A stretch of DNA of 64,000 nucleotides from Vibrio sp. S9_S30 (lineage in GTDB: Bacteria; Pseudomonadota; Gammaproteobacteria; Enterobacterales; Vibrionaceae): contig NZ_JAAUWT010000009.1 in assembly GCF_014694455.1 (NCBI RefSeq), positions 124,001 through 188,000 on the forward strand, read 5' to 3'. Numbering within the stretch: position 1 is the first letter of the stretch; the number at the start of each line of letters is the position of its first letter. The position numbers and the translations under genes are program-made. The notes below the pieces were generated by a model. That model did not search any database, was not told the origin of the DNA, and worked only from the letters and a program-made list of their open reading frames with translations. Of this stretch, positions 43,445 to 52,494 are shown in pieces.

Positions 43445-44494
43445 TCAATACATAAAGGCGTTTTGTCCCCAATCTTTATACGATTCACGGTAAGCAGAGT
43501 AGTGTTCCCAGATTTCTTTGAATGCGGCACTAGACTTGACTTCTTCCTGAATAACTTTGTCTTCCCAAACTTTTTTCAGCTTGGCGATTTCTTCATCCGG
43601 CCAGCGGTGGAATGTGACACCATCATTATTACGAAGACGAACCATAGCCGGTCCTTGCAGTGATTCACCTTCCGCCAGCGTGCGTGTCAGGTTTTGATCA
43701 CAGGTCATCTTGATAGACGCTTGCTGTGCAGGAGTGAGTTTGTCCCATGCATCTTTGTTGATCAGCAGATCGTTCAGGCTAGCTTGTTGCTGCCAAGCAG
43801 GGAAGTAGAGGTGTTTCATGATACGTTGGAAGCCTTGTTGCTCATCGACAGCGGGCATAGAGTATTCGCCCGCATCAACGGTTCCACGTTCGAACGCTGC
43901 GTAGAGTTCCCCACCAGGGATAAGCTGGGCTGAGATGCCAAATTCGTTCAGTACCTTTCCGCCTAAGCCAAACATTCTGAACTTTTTACCTTTAAGCTCA
44001 TCAAATGAACCCACTGGTTTCGGATACCAACCGCCACTTTCAGCGGATTTCACTGAGCAGAAAAAACCCACCATGTTGTGTTTAGCCAAAATTTTGTCAT
44101 AGAACTCCTTACCACCGCCATACATTAGCCAAGATAAATACTCTGGCACTTGCGGACCGAACGGAACGGCCGAGAACATCACGAGAGCGGGTTCCACACC
44201 TTGGCTATACCCAGGCGTACCGAACGCTGCGTCTATGGCTCCGGTTGACACGGCTTCCCAATATTGGGTGGCAGGAACCAAGGCGTTAGGTTCAAAAACC
44301 TTAACCTTAAAGTCTCCGTTAGACAGCAGCGCGGTGTTATCAACCAAGCGCTGCAAGGCGGGTCCATCAATGGGGGTGGAAGTGCTAAAAGAGCTGTGCA
44401 CTTTCCAGACTTGTTTTTTTGCTAGGGCCTGAGGAGCCGTTACGAGTGTTGCTGCAACAGCAAGTGACATTATCGTCCTTGTATATGTCTTCAC
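43445..44494 (-). CDS. TRAP transporter substrate-binding protein DctP-like
   Basis: A 349-residue periplasmic binding protein of the TRAP family (TAXI-free DctP group). It has a signal peptide (about 1-25, ending QALAKK) and blocks like TSTPIDGPALQRL, LKGKKFRMFGLGGKVL and FERGTVDAGEY that form the ligand pocket, where an Arg (about 173) usually binds the carboxylate. It is encoded apart from, and divergent to, its likely membrane partners DctQ and DctM at 47-49 kb, with a shared operator type. The likely ligand is a sugar acid. Confidence 0.87.
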   Translation of the reverse strand: MKTYTRTIMSLAVAATLVTAPQALAKKQVWKVHSSFSTSTPIDGPALQRLVDNTALLSNGDFKVKVFEPNALVPATQYWEAVSTGAIDAAFGTPGYSQGVEPALVMFSAVPFGPQVPEYLSWLMYGGGKEFYDKILAKHNMVGFFCSVKSAESGGWYPKPVGSFDELKGKKFRMFGLGGKVLNEFGISAQLIPGGELYAAFERGTVDAGEYSMPAVDEQQGFQRIMKHLYFPAWQQQASLNDLLINKDAWDKLTPAQQASIKMTCDQNLTRTLAEGESLQGPAMVRLRNNDGVTFHRWPDEEIAKLKKVWEDKVIQEEVKSSAAFKEIWEHYSAYRESYKDWGQNAFMY

Positions 44495-44592
44495 TTTTAT
44501 TCTCCATTTAAAGCAAATAAATGTTTATTGTTCGTTCACTGCAACGTTAGGGGCTCAGGATATTGAGCATTAACATTCCGGTAACAACACTG

Positions 44593-44624
44593 AGAGTAAA
44601 AGTAATCATGTTGTGTGTCAACAT
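44593..44624 (-). promoter_or_regulatory. dctP promoter with GntR-type operator
   Basis: On the minus strand TTGACA (44616-44621) and TACTCT (44593-44598) are 17 bp apart. The -35 is embedded in the perfect inverted repeat ATGTTG-TGTGT-CAACAT (44608-44624), which shares GTTG/CAAC half-sites with the operator at 45382. Confidence 0.65.
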
Positions 44625-44655
44625 TTATACTACATATTTTTGGTTAAATTTTAAC

Positions 44656-45363
44656 CTATTTTTGTTCGGGATTGATATCGTAGAACAACCTAGACTGGCC
44701 CGATAGTATGTGATCTCTCATGGCGTCTCGCGCGCCTTTTGGGTCGCGGTCAATGATCATTTGGTAAATCATTCTATGCCCTTCAAGCACGTTTTTTTGG
44801 CGCAGTTGACCTGTCATTAAAGACATCCCTCTCGTCAGTTTCATACCCGTTATAATTTGCTCTGAAAATGATTCATATGATTGAATTATAAAGTCATTCT
44901 TGCTTGCTATTACTACCGATTTATGGAATGCAAAATCGCTTTTTTCTTCCACTTTTCCTGATTCCAGAGCCGCTGTTAAGTTTGCCAGTGCTTTCTCCAT
45001 ACTTTGAATTTCTGCTCGGGTGGCACGTAATGCAGCGAAATAAGCGGCTTCAGGTTCAATGCAGCGCCGAAATTCAAGGCAGTGTTGAAGATCGGCTAGG
45101 CTGGATATTTTGGCGGATTGTCTAACAACTTTGTCAGGCGTGACAGCAATAAAAGTACCTGAGCCCCTTCTGGATTCTAGAACACCATCACTTTTTAGCC
45201 GAGCAAGCGCTTCTCTTATAATGGCTCTTGAAGAGGAGAAATTCTCACAAAGCTCGGATTCTGAAGGTATTTTATCTCCAATGCAGTACACTCCCTCTAC
45301 AATGCGTTTTTGTAACTCATCATAAATTTGGTCAGAAAGTCCCATACAGATCTCCTTATTCAT
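44656..45363 (-). CDS. GntR-family (FadR subgroup) transcriptional regulator
   Basis: A 235-residue repressor. The N-terminal winged helix reads KIPSESELCENFSSSRAIIREALARLKSDGVLESRRGSG, given here as one family segment in two parts: KIPSESELCENFSSS and REALARLKSDGVLES. The C-terminal FCD ligand-binding domain has the conserved His-containing FAFHKSVV segment. Located between the dctP gene and the divergent catabolic operon, with matching palindromes at both promoters, it very probably represses both until the sugar acid or its intermediate binds. Confidence 0.87.
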   Translation of the reverse strand: MNKEICMGLSDQIYDELQKRIVEGVYCIGDKIPSESELCENFSSSRAIIREALARLKSDGVLESRRGSGTFIAVTPDKVVRQSAKISSLADLQHCLEFRRCIEPEAAYFAALRATRAEIQSMEKALANLTAALESGKVEEKSDFAFHKSVVIASKNDFIIQSYESFSEQIITGMKLTRGMSLMTGQLRQKNVLEGHRMIYQMIIDRDPKGARDAMRDHILSGQSRLFYDINPEQK

Positions 45364-45381
45364 ATTTTGCTTAATAATATT

Positions 45382-45410
45382 GTTGACATGAAATGTATGA
45401 CAACTATAGG
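45382..45410 (+). promoter_or_regulatory. promoter and operator of the sugar-acid operon
   Basis: TTGACA (45383-45388) and TATAGG (45405-45410) are 16 bp apart. GTTGACAT (45382-45389) and ATGACAAC (45397-45404) form an inverted repeat covering the -35 and spacer, an ideal repressor site. Confidence 0.72.
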
Positions 45411-45485
45411 GTATATTTACTCGATACTATAACAAGGATAGCCAACTTGTTTTAGACAAGTTAGCAGTAATCGACAGGGATCTCG

Positions 45486-46703
45486 ATGAAAATAATCAAA
45501 ATTGAAACAATTCAATGCAAGGAATTCAGTAATATACTCTGGATTCGAATTCATACCGATGAAGGTATTGTGGGCACTGGGGAGACGTTTCGCAATCCTG
45601 AAGCCGTGGCGACACATATTCATGAAACTTGTGCGACTTATCTTTTAGGCAAGGACCCAATGAGAGTGGATTACCTGATTGGGCAACTCCGTCACAGTAT
45701 TGGAAGTTATTACCGTGGTTACCCGACTCGAAGCGTCGAGACCAGAGGCACTTCGGCCATTGATATCGCGCTCTGGGATATTGTTGGTCAGGCACTTAAC
45801 GCCCCGCTTTACACTTTGTTTGGTGGGTTGGTTAATGAAAAGGTTCGCGTCTATAACACTTGCGCCAGCCCTCAATATAACGCGATCAGCCGGGCTGGGC
45901 GCGAAACCGTTAACCCATCGTCACTTTTGGATGCCCCTAAAACTGGCGATGACCTGTGGGCTCAGTTTAATGCCCCCGATGAGTTGGCCGAGAGCTTGCT
46001 TGAACAAGGCATCACGGCAATGAAGATCTGGCCGTTTGACCGATTTGCCTACAACTCTCAAGGCCGCGAAATCCGGCTGTCTGACATTAAACAAGCGTGC
46101 GAACCCATTGAGCGCATCCGAAAAGCGGTCGGCGACAAAATGGACATCCTTCTAGAACTTCATGGGCTATGGTTGCCTCAACCCGCACGTCAAATCGGCA
46201 AAGCCATCGAAGAGTATGGTTTGTATTGGGTCGAAGAACCGATGGCAATGCACCGTCTTGACGATTTGGAACGGTATGCCAATGAGGTGTCAACGCCCGT
46301 TTGTGGCAGTGAATGCATGGGAACCAAAGAGTGGTATCGGGATGCGTTTGCACGAGGGGCAATTGATATCGCCAACTTTGATATAGCTTGGGTTGGTGGG
46401 TTGACGGAAAGTCGCAAAATTGCTGCTTTGGCAGACAGTTTTGGTCGCACTATTGCTCCTCATGACTGTACGGGACCAATTGTACTTGCCGCAAACAACC
46501 ATCTTGCTTTGTCTCAGAGTAACACCTTAATCAGCGAATGTGTCCGTTCTCATATTGATGGCTTCTATCAGGAGATCGTAACGGAGTTACCTATAATTGA
46601 GGATGGGTACATCCAGCCGACGTCTGGGGCTGGGTTAGGTACTCGATTGAGCGATAAATTTTTGTCGCGAAAGGATCTCACTATTAGGGAAATATCGTTA
46701 TGA
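45486..46703 (+). CDS. enolase-superfamily sugar-acid dehydratase (MR/MLE group)
   Basis: A 405-residue mandelate racemase/muconate lactonizing family enzyme that removes water from an aldonic or uronic acid. Metal ligands are E224 (LELHG), E250 (VEEP) and E276 (GSE), and the general base is H326 in APHD. The capping domain lies at about 1-110. The Glu-X-His-Gly form and the wider set of genes suggest a 2-keto-3-deoxy sugar acid product that the aldolase downstream can split. The exact substrate cannot be named. It is the first gene of the operon; the next gene overlaps by 4 nt. Confidence 0.85.
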   Translation: MKIIKIETIQCKEFSNILWIRIHTDEGIVGTGETFRNPEAVATHIHETCATYLLGKDPMRVDYLIGQLRHSIGSYYRGYPTRSVETRGTSAIDIALWDIVGQALNAPLYTLFGGLVNEKVRVYNTCASPQYNAISRAGRETVNPSSLLDAPKTGDDLWAQFNAPDELAESLLEQGITAMKIWPFDRFAYNSQGREIRLSDIKQACEPIERIRKAVGDKMDILLELHGLWLPQPARQIGKAIEEYGLYWVEEPMAMHRLDDLERYANEVSTPVCGSECMGTKEWYRDAFARGAIDIANFDIAWVGGLTESRKIAALADSFGRTIAPHDCTGPIVLAANNHLALSQSNTLISECVRSHIDGFYQEIVTELPIIEDGYIQPTSGAGLGTRLSDKFLSRKDLTIREISL

Positions 46704-47449
46704 GCAGCCATGAACATCCCAACGTGCTTTTAGTCACTGGTGCTTCTCAGGGAATCGGTGCCGCGATAGCGAAACGGGCTGCCCAGCAAGGCTATACCGT
46801 GGCCATCCACTATCATCAGTCCGTGTCTAAGGCCAGTCAGGTTCTTGAAGAGATCAGGCGTGACGGAGGTCGGGGCGCTATTTTTCAAGCGGATTTACGG
46901 GTAGAAAGCCAAGTTGTGAAGTTGTTCGACAATGTTCGCGAAGGGCTTGGTTCCATTTCTCATTTGGTGTGTAACGCCGGTCAAAGCAAGGACATTTATA
47001 TTCGCGAATTTTCGAGCGAAAACATACATGAACTGCTCGATCTGAATTTTGTTTCTACCGCGCTATGTTGCCGAGAAGGCGTTAAGCAGATGAGTGAGGG
47101 GAGCGGTGGAGTGATTGTGAACATCTCTTCACGGGCAGCCGCATTAGGGGGGTTGCCGGGGCGAACTCTTTATGCCGCAGCAAAAGGGGCGATTGACAGC
47201 TTTACCATAGGGCTTGCAAAAGAAGTGGGCCCTCAGGGAATTCGAGTGGTTGGTGTGCGTCCCGGTCCAACGATTACCGCGACTCATGAAAAACGCGGTG
47301 GGGAAGAGCGACTCAACGCCATTATGCAAGGGACCGCCATCGGTCGCCCAGGTAAGCCAGAAGAAATTGCTGACGCTGTCCTCTATTTACTCTCTCCTAA
47401 TGCGACGTTTGTCGCTGGAACCTTGATTGATGTGAGTGGGGGAAGGTAA
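46700..47449 (+). CDS. SDR-family dehydrogenase (FabG-like)
   Basis: A 249-residue short-chain dehydrogenase. It has VTGASQGIGAAIAKRA (about 12-27), NAGQSK (about 94), catalytic Ser in NISSRAA and YAAAKGA (YxxxK), and VSGGR at the C-terminus. It overlaps the dehydratase gene by 4 nt (ATGA) and is followed by dctQ after 2 nt. It probably oxidises the hydroxy sugar to the acid, or reduces the intermediate, before dehydration and aldol cleavage. Its sequence is distinct from the SDR at 14.5 kb. Confidence 0.87.
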   Translation: MSSHEHPNVLLVTGASQGIGAAIAKRAAQQGYTVAIHYHQSVSKASQVLEEIRRDGGRGAIFQADLRVESQVVKLFDNVREGLGSISHLVCNAGQSKDIYIREFSSENIHELLDLNFVSTALCCREGVKQMSEGSGGVIVNISSRAAALGGLPGRTLYAAAKGAIDSFTIGLAKEVGPQGIRVVGVRPGPTITATHEKRGGEERLNAIMQGTAIGRPGKPEEIADAVLYLLSPNATFVAGTLIDVSGGR

Positions 47450-47451
47450 TC

Positions 47452-47994
47452 ATGCTGAAAAAATTACTCGCATTCTCCAACAGAATCGATGCGCTCGTTT
47501 CCAACGTTGGTCGGATAAGTGCTTGGCTGGTAATCCTCATGATTGTCGTGTCCATAGCCGATGTTATCACCCGACGCTTTTTGGTGTATGGCTCGGCTGC
47601 GATACAAGAGACGGTTTGGCATTTGCACGCGTTACTTTGGGCGTCGTGTCTCGCGTGGGGGTACATAGAACATGCCCACGTCCGTATTGAGTTACTCGAA
47701 CGATTTATTTCATATCGGCTTAAGCACGTGATTGAGTTGATTGGGTGCTTGGTTTTTCTTTTGCCATATTGCGCCATCTTAACCTACTACGGAATGGAAT
47801 ACGTTAGTAGGGCATTTGAAGCGGGAGAAGTGTCTGCAAGCCCAGGAGGGCTACCTTATCGCTGGATCAGCAAGTTGATCATTCCATATTGCATGACACT
47901 CCTTGGATTGGTGGCAATATCAGGCGCGATGCGATCATTGGTTTTTATCATCAGTCCTGCGCAATCCCAATCGCATGCCGATAACAACAATTAA
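47452..47994 (+). CDS. TRAP transporter small membrane subunit DctQ-like
   Basis: A 180-residue four-helix membrane protein (about 20-42, 50-72, 92-115, 135-160). It has the charged ARG-type start ITRRFLVYGSAAIQE typical of DctQ, and an HVRIELL segment. It follows the SDR gene by 2 nt and precedes dctM, so the order is as usual for TRAP operons, except that the binding-protein gene lies on the other strand. The short spacing supports coupled translation. Confidence 0.85.
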   Translation: MLKKLLAFSNRIDALVSNVGRISAWLVILMIVVSIADVITRRFLVYGSAAIQETVWHLHALLWASCLAWGYIEHAHVRIELLERFISYRLKHVIELIGCLVFLLPYCAILTYYGMEYVSRAFEAGEVSASPGGLPYRWISKLIIPYCMTLLGLVAISGAMRSLVFIISPAQSQSHADNNN

Positions 47995-48009
47995 CAGGGA
48001 ATTTATGTC

Positions 48010-49416
48010 ATGTTTGAAGCTGAAACGCTTGCCGTATTAATGTTTACTGCCTTGGCACTGTGTATTTTCTCGGGTCTTCCCGTTGCCTTCGTGATGGCCG
48101 GAATCGCTTGGATCTTTGGCACAATCGCCGTCTTAATGGATCATCTAAGCTGGATCAACTTATTTGCAATCGTGCCAAGAATCTTTGGCTCGGCTGCTGA
48201 AACTATGGTTCTCTCTGCTGTACCGTTGTTCATTTTTATGGGGTGCATGATGGAGAAAAGTGGTATCGCAAGGGACTTGCTTACCGCTTGCCAATATTTG
48301 CTACGCAAAGTGCCGGGAGGCTTGTCGCTTGCCGTGGTCATGATGGGCACCGTGTTGGCGGCAACAACAGGAATTGTTGGTGCCTCGGTCGTCATGATGA
48401 GTGTACTTTGTTTACCGGTTATGCTCAAAAATCGCTACGACCCTTCTTTTGCTACTGGCACGGTAGCGGCATCCGGAACCTTAGGCATTCTTATTCCACC
48501 AAGCATCATGTTGCTTGTATTGGCTGAAATGTTGTCTATTTCGGCTGGTGTATTGTTTATGTCGGCCATGTTACCGGGGCTTTTGCTCGCGATGCTTTAC
48601 ATGATGTATGTTATGGCGGTTGCCAAAATTAAACCAGAACTTGCGCCGAAACCCGACGAAAACCCGACCAACGAGTCATTAATGTCGGCGTTAGGAAAGT
48701 TGGTTCCGACGGTGATGCTGGTGGCTTTAGTGTTGGGGTCAATTCTGGCTGGCTGGGTGACGCCGACGGAAGCCTCTGCCGTTGGGGCGTTTGGTGCCTT
48801 ATTGCTCGGTTATTACGCGGTCGTTATTAACAAGCGGCGACCTGAGTTGGAAAAAGGTGCTTCTACCAAAAGTCGCAATGAAGAATTCATGTCCGCGCTT
48901 TCACTGGCAGTAAAAACGACGGCGCTGACTAATGCCATGCTGTTTGCCATCATCATTTGTGCCACGGCTTTCTCCTACGTTTTCCGTTTGCTGGGCGGGG
49001 ACGACGTGGTTATCAATCTGATTCAGTCATCGGGGTTAAGTGCTTGGCAGGTGCTCGGCATTATTATGTTGATGACGTTTGTGCTGGGATTCTTCTTAGA
49101 ATGGATTGAGATCAGCCTTATCTTGTTACCCGTGTTTGGTCCCATCGTGGCGGGCTTGGATTTTGGCGAGCACATCGACAGTTACGACATTCTATATTGG
49201 TTTGCGATTTTGATGGCGGTGAACTTGCAGAGTTCTTTCCTTACGCCTCCTTTTGGTACGGCTCTGTTTTACCTCAAGGCTTCCGCCCCTAAATCAATTA
49301 CATTGCTGCAGATATACAAAGGCATTGTTCCATTTGTATTGTTGCAGTTAACCGGGTTGGCGCTGATCGCCTTGTTCCCAGCGCTAGCCACTTGGCTCCC
49401 CGAAGTATTGAAATAA
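48010..49416 (+). CDS. TRAP transporter large membrane subunit DctM-like
   Basis: A 468-residue membrane protein with about 12-13 predicted helices, the permease of a TRAP importer that uses a sodium or proton gradient. It has SGLPVAFVMAGIAWIFG near the start, GTVLAATTGIVGASVVMM, and SGTLGILIPPSIMLLV, all hallmark DctM stretches. It is somewhat longer than some DctM proteins because of a hydrophilic loop near 280-300. Together with DctQ and the divergently encoded DctP it imports the substrate of the surrounding catabolic enzymes. Confidence 0.9.
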   Translation: MFEAETLAVLMFTALALCIFSGLPVAFVMAGIAWIFGTIAVLMDHLSWINLFAIVPRIFGSAAETMVLSAVPLFIFMGCMMEKSGIARDLLTACQYLLRKVPGGLSLAVVMMGTVLAATTGIVGASVVMMSVLCLPVMLKNRYDPSFATGTVAASGTLGILIPPSIMLLVLAEMLSISAGVLFMSAMLPGLLLAMLYMMYVMAVAKIKPELAPKPDENPTNESLMSALGKLVPTVMLVALVLGSILAGWVTPTEASAVGAFGALLLGYYAVVINKRRPELEKGASTKSRNEEFMSALSLAVKTTALTNAMLFAIIICATAFSYVFRLLGGDDVVINLIQSSGLSAWQVLGIIMLMTFVLGFFLEWIEISLILLPVFGPIVAGLDFGEHIDSYDILYWFAILMAVNLQSSFLTPPFGTALFYLKASAPKSITLLQIYKGIVPFVLLQLTGLALIALFPALATWLPEVLK

Positions 49417-49428
49417 AGTAGGTAGAGA

Positions 49429-50181
49429 GTGATGTGTACACTTAAAGAGAAACTCAGAAACCGAGACGTACTTTTAGGGCTATGGGTATCCATTCCCAAT
49501 GCCTATCAAGTGCAAGCGCTGGCGTCTTGTGGTTATCACTGGCTGCTAATTGACATGGAACATTCACCGATTTTTCTTTCAGACATGGTTCCGCTGTTGC
49601 AAGCAGCCAGTGCCGGAGATGTCGATGTGATTGTTCGCCCAGATAGTCACGATCCCATTCAGATCAAGCGCCTTTTGGATCTGGGGGTAACCAACTTTTT
49701 GTTCCCCTATGTCCAGTCAGAAGAGGAAGCCAGAAAGTTGGTTCAGGCAACTCGCTACCCACCAGAAGGCATTCGAGGGGTGTCTGGCTGCACCCGTGCA
49801 AGTGGGTTCGGCATGCGAGCTCATTATGCTCGGCAAGCTAATGATGAGATTGGCATCATTATCCAAATCGAAACGGTGTCTGCCATCGAACACATTCATA
49901 GCATGGCGAAAGTGCCGGGTGTGGATGGCATGTTTGTTGGTCCAGCCGATTTGGCTGCTGATATGGGACACCTTGGTCAACCCAATCATCCGCAAGTTCA
50001 AGCTAAGGTGAGAGACGCTCTTGCCCGAATAGAAAGAGCTGGTAAAGCCAATGGTTTGCTGACTTTCGATCAACAATTCGCGCAGAAATGTATTCAGTCT
50101 GGATGCCAGCTAGTTGGCGTTGGAGGCGACCTTTCTTTACTCGTGAATTCTGCTCAACAGTTGGTAGGTAACTTCAGATAA
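49429..50181 (+). CDS. HpcH/HpaI-family class II aldolase
   Basis: A 250-residue pyruvate-forming aldolase with a TIM-barrel fold. The family signature GLWVSIPNAYQVQALASCGY opens the protein, LIDMEHSP holds the base, RPDS the pyruvate-binding Arg, IQIETVSAIEHI and VGPADLAADMG the metal-binding Glu and Asp. RYPPEGIRGVSG resembles RhmA/YfaU, which splits 2-keto-3-deoxy sugar acids, so it likely gives pyruvate plus an aldehyde. Last gene of the operon, followed by a perfect terminator. Confidence 0.88.
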   Translation: MMCTLKEKLRNRDVLLGLWVSIPNAYQVQALASCGYHWLLIDMEHSPIFLSDMVPLLQAASAGDVDVIVRPDSHDPIQIKRLLDLGVTNFLFPYVQSEEEARKLVQATRYPPEGIRGVSGCTRASGFGMRAHYARQANDEIGIIIQIETVSAIEHIHSMAKVPGVDGMFVGPADLAADMGHLGQPNHPQVQAKVRDALARIERAGKANGLLTFDQQFAQKCIQSGCQLVGVGGDLSLLVNSAQQLVGNFR

Positions 50182-50220
50182 CATTGTCTGTGGTTTTTGG
50201 TATTGACTTAGTCGATATTT

Positions 50221-50248
50221 GTCCGCAGCCCCTGCGGACTTTTTTTTT
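50221..50248 (+). terminator. intrinsic terminator of the sugar-acid operon
   Basis: GTCCGCAG pairs perfectly with CTGCGGAC (8 bp, 3-nt loop) followed by nine Ts. Confidence 0.95.
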
Positions 50249-50312
50249 ATTTGTATACGAGCTGCCTGCTGGTAAGTATGGTTAACATCACTTCTTTTAT
50301 CCCATGACAATT

Positions 50313-50350
50313 CACTTATCTAATGACAACCCACTTATCTAATGACAGCC
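50313..50350. repeat. 19-bp direct repeats
   Basis: CACTTATCTAATGACAACC and CACTTATCTAATGACAGCC lie in tandem, with a weaker related copy just before. The 50249-50523 stretch has no gene. Confidence 0.75.
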
Positions 50351-50523
50351 CACTGGCGCTCCGACTTAATGTCCGTTTAACGAACTCAATACGTTCTGTT
50401 TGCTGAATTGTCAGTCGTTGATTTTGGAGTATTGAACTACGTAACCGTCGACAAAGACGGTGAGCTTTTTCTCGTTTGTTTACGCATCCTGCGTCCTAGC
50501 AAAAAGCTTGACCGAAAGTGAAA

Positions 50524-50560
50524 ATAACAACGCCCGATACAGCGTATCGGGCGTTGTTAT
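50524..50560 (-). terminator. strong terminator of the subtilase gene
   Basis: A 17-bp perfect stem (50524-50540 with 50544-50560, core CGCCCGATAC/GTATCGGGCG) with a 3-nt loop. The flank reads TTATTTTC on the minus strand, so it probably ends the minus-strand subtilase transcript. Confidence 0.9.
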
Positions 50561-50601
50561 TCCATACATCAACTCATTTAAGAATGGCTTTCCACACCCG
50601 T

Positions 50602-52296
50602 TTAATTCAATTCTGCGAAAATGGCTTCAGCACTCACTACGCCACCTGAAATAGACAGGCTACTGAATGGGACAAGCTCTTCCGGAGCGGAGGGTTTCTT
50701 AACCAACAGATCTGGATACTTTGTTGAGTGGTTCATCAGCAATTCTTTCAGCTCTATTGCCGATAAATCTGGGTATCGAGACCAAACCAATGCCGCCACG
50801 CCTGAAACAACCGCTGCACTCTGACTTGTGCCATCAAACTTGGAGGTATCGTTGTCCACCCCGGTAGATAATATATCGTCACCAGGTGCGAATATATCAA
50901 CCGTTTCTTGCCCGAAGTTACTGATATCAAGAACAAAGTTTTCATCGGCAAACTTTGAAGAAGCACCGACCTCAATCCACGTTGGGATAGCGCCATAGTG
51001 CGGCACGAATCGGGTTGGATAACTTACTGTAATGTCGAGGTCTTTACTATCGTTCATCGCAGAGTGAACAAGCAATACGTCTTGACTGGCAGCATAGAGG
51101 GACGCGTTATCAACAAGGTACTTGCGAGGTGAGTAGCCCTTACCAAAGCTCATGTTGATGATTTTTGCGCCGTTATCGACCGCATAACGAATCGCATTGG
51201 CGACGTCTTTGTCGCGCTCATCCCCATGTGGTGATACGCGTAATACCATGATTTGCGCGTAATCTGCGATACCATCTATGCCTACACCATTTCCACGCTC
51301 TGCGGCAATAATACCTGCCACGTTCGTGCCATGATCTTCTTTACCACCTAATAAATCGTTATTACCGTATACTCTTTCCCAAGGGTTGTATGGGTTGTCT
51401 ACAGCGATGTCTCTGCGAGGGTCAAAGTCTAAGTTGTAGTGGTAGTTAATGGCTGCTTGAATGTCGCTTTCAAGCCTGTTTAAACCATCAAAAGAGTAAA
51501 AGGTTTCAAATAAGGTAATCAGTTCTTGCGCAGCAGTAACCACTGTAGGGTCGGAATGAGTCAGCAATTCCTTAAGCCCTTTTTTCGAGAAATCGGTGTG
51601 CTCGATGACGGCTAAGATATTGGCTTTGTGCTGATTTGCTTGATCAATGACGTCATAAAGCCTAACTATTGCTTCTTGGTTGTAAGCGACAGAGTATAAA
51701 TAGTTGGCTTCCACGTTTTGGTAATAGGCTTTCATATACGGCGGGATCCAGTACCCTGCCGCCTGAAGTCTGAGGTATTTTTTGTACTCTCGGGTCACTT
51801 CTTTGGTGTCGTAAATGATATTGGCCCCAAATGAGTTCCCCAAGAAGTTCCAACCATGAATGTCATCAATGTAGCCATTGCCATCGTCATCTATGCCGTT
51901 GTCTGGAATTTCATCTTCGTTTGTCCACAGCTTATTTTTTAAGTCTTTGTGTTCTATATCCACGCCTGTATCCAATACCGCGACGATGATAGGCTGTGGT
52001 TTAAGTTGTGGCATAAGGTGGCCGTAAACAAAATCGATGCCAGAACCATGAATCTCTGAAGAGTTTGGCGATGCATTGAACCAATCGTTGCGGTGATCCT
52101 CTGGGTCGCTGAACCGGTTGCGATAACGCTCAGTAGGTTGGACGATTTGAGAATCGTAATTTTCAACGATGGTGCCTTTCGCACGTTGGATAAAAGGCGA
52201 GTTGGTAGGGTCTTCCCCGTTACGAGCAAAGGTGGAAAAGCTACAGCAAGCGGTAACGGCGACGATGAGCACTGAATGTTTATATCCTTTATTCAT
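50602..52296 (-). CDS. secreted subtilase (S8) with a large insertion in the catalytic domain
   Basis: A 564-residue exported serine peptidase with signal peptide (about 1-24). The triad is D109 (VAVLDTGVD), H322 (EDHGTNVAG) and S491 (DGTSQSAA), with the oxyanion Asn in VHSAMND. About 210 residues separate Asp and His instead of the usual 30-60, because of a long helical insertion (about 150-300) with a DDDGNGYIDD calcium-binding-like loop before it. Similar insertions occur in some environmental subtilases. It probably degrades extracellular protein; the insertion may restrict access or bind substrate. Lone gene with its own terminator. Confidence 0.87.
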   Translation of the reverse strand: MNKGYKHSVLIVAVTACCSFSTFARNGEDPTNSPFIQRAKGTIVENYDSQIVQPTERYRNRFSDPEDHRNDWFNASPNSSEIHGSGIDFVYGHLMPQLKPQPIIVAVLDTGVDIEHKDLKNKLWTNEDEIPDNGIDDDGNGYIDDIHGWNFLGNSFGANIIYDTKEVTREYKKYLRLQAAGYWIPPYMKAYYQNVEANYLYSVAYNQEAIVRLYDVIDQANQHKANILAVIEHTDFSKKGLKELLTHSDPTVVTAAQELITLFETFYSFDGLNRLESDIQAAINYHYNLDFDPRRDIAVDNPYNPWERVYGNNDLLGGKEDHGTNVAGIIAAERGNGVGIDGIADYAQIMVLRVSPHGDERDKDVANAIRYAVDNGAKIINMSFGKGYSPRKYLVDNASLYAASQDVLLVHSAMNDSKDLDITVSYPTRFVPHYGAIPTWIEVGASSKFADENFVLDISNFGQETVDIFAPGDDILSTGVDNDTSKFDGTSQSAAVVSGVAALVWSRYPDLSAIELKELLMNHSTKYPDLLVKKPSAPEELVPFSSLSISGGVVSAEAIFAELN

Positions 52297-52456
52297 GTTA
52301 TATCCTTCTTATTAATCATGTGGCCAATCACTGCACAGAAAATAATCAGAATAAAACAGAATTTCATTGGTTAAATTTATAAAATGAGCATACGATTCCA
52401 TAACTTTATGTATTTTATATAAAAATATAACCAAGTCTCAAATGTGAGATGGGTAT

Positions 52457-52485
52457 CTCCCGATGACCATCATGGTTATCGGGAG
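52457..52485 (-). terminator. hairpin downstream of glcG-like gene
   Basis: CTCCCGATGACCAT and ATGGTTATCGGGAG pair over 14 bp with one G-T wobble around a single centre base, 10 nt after the stop. No U-tract, so its role as terminator is uncertain. Confidence 0.55.
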
Positions 52486-52494
52486 CTCAGTATG

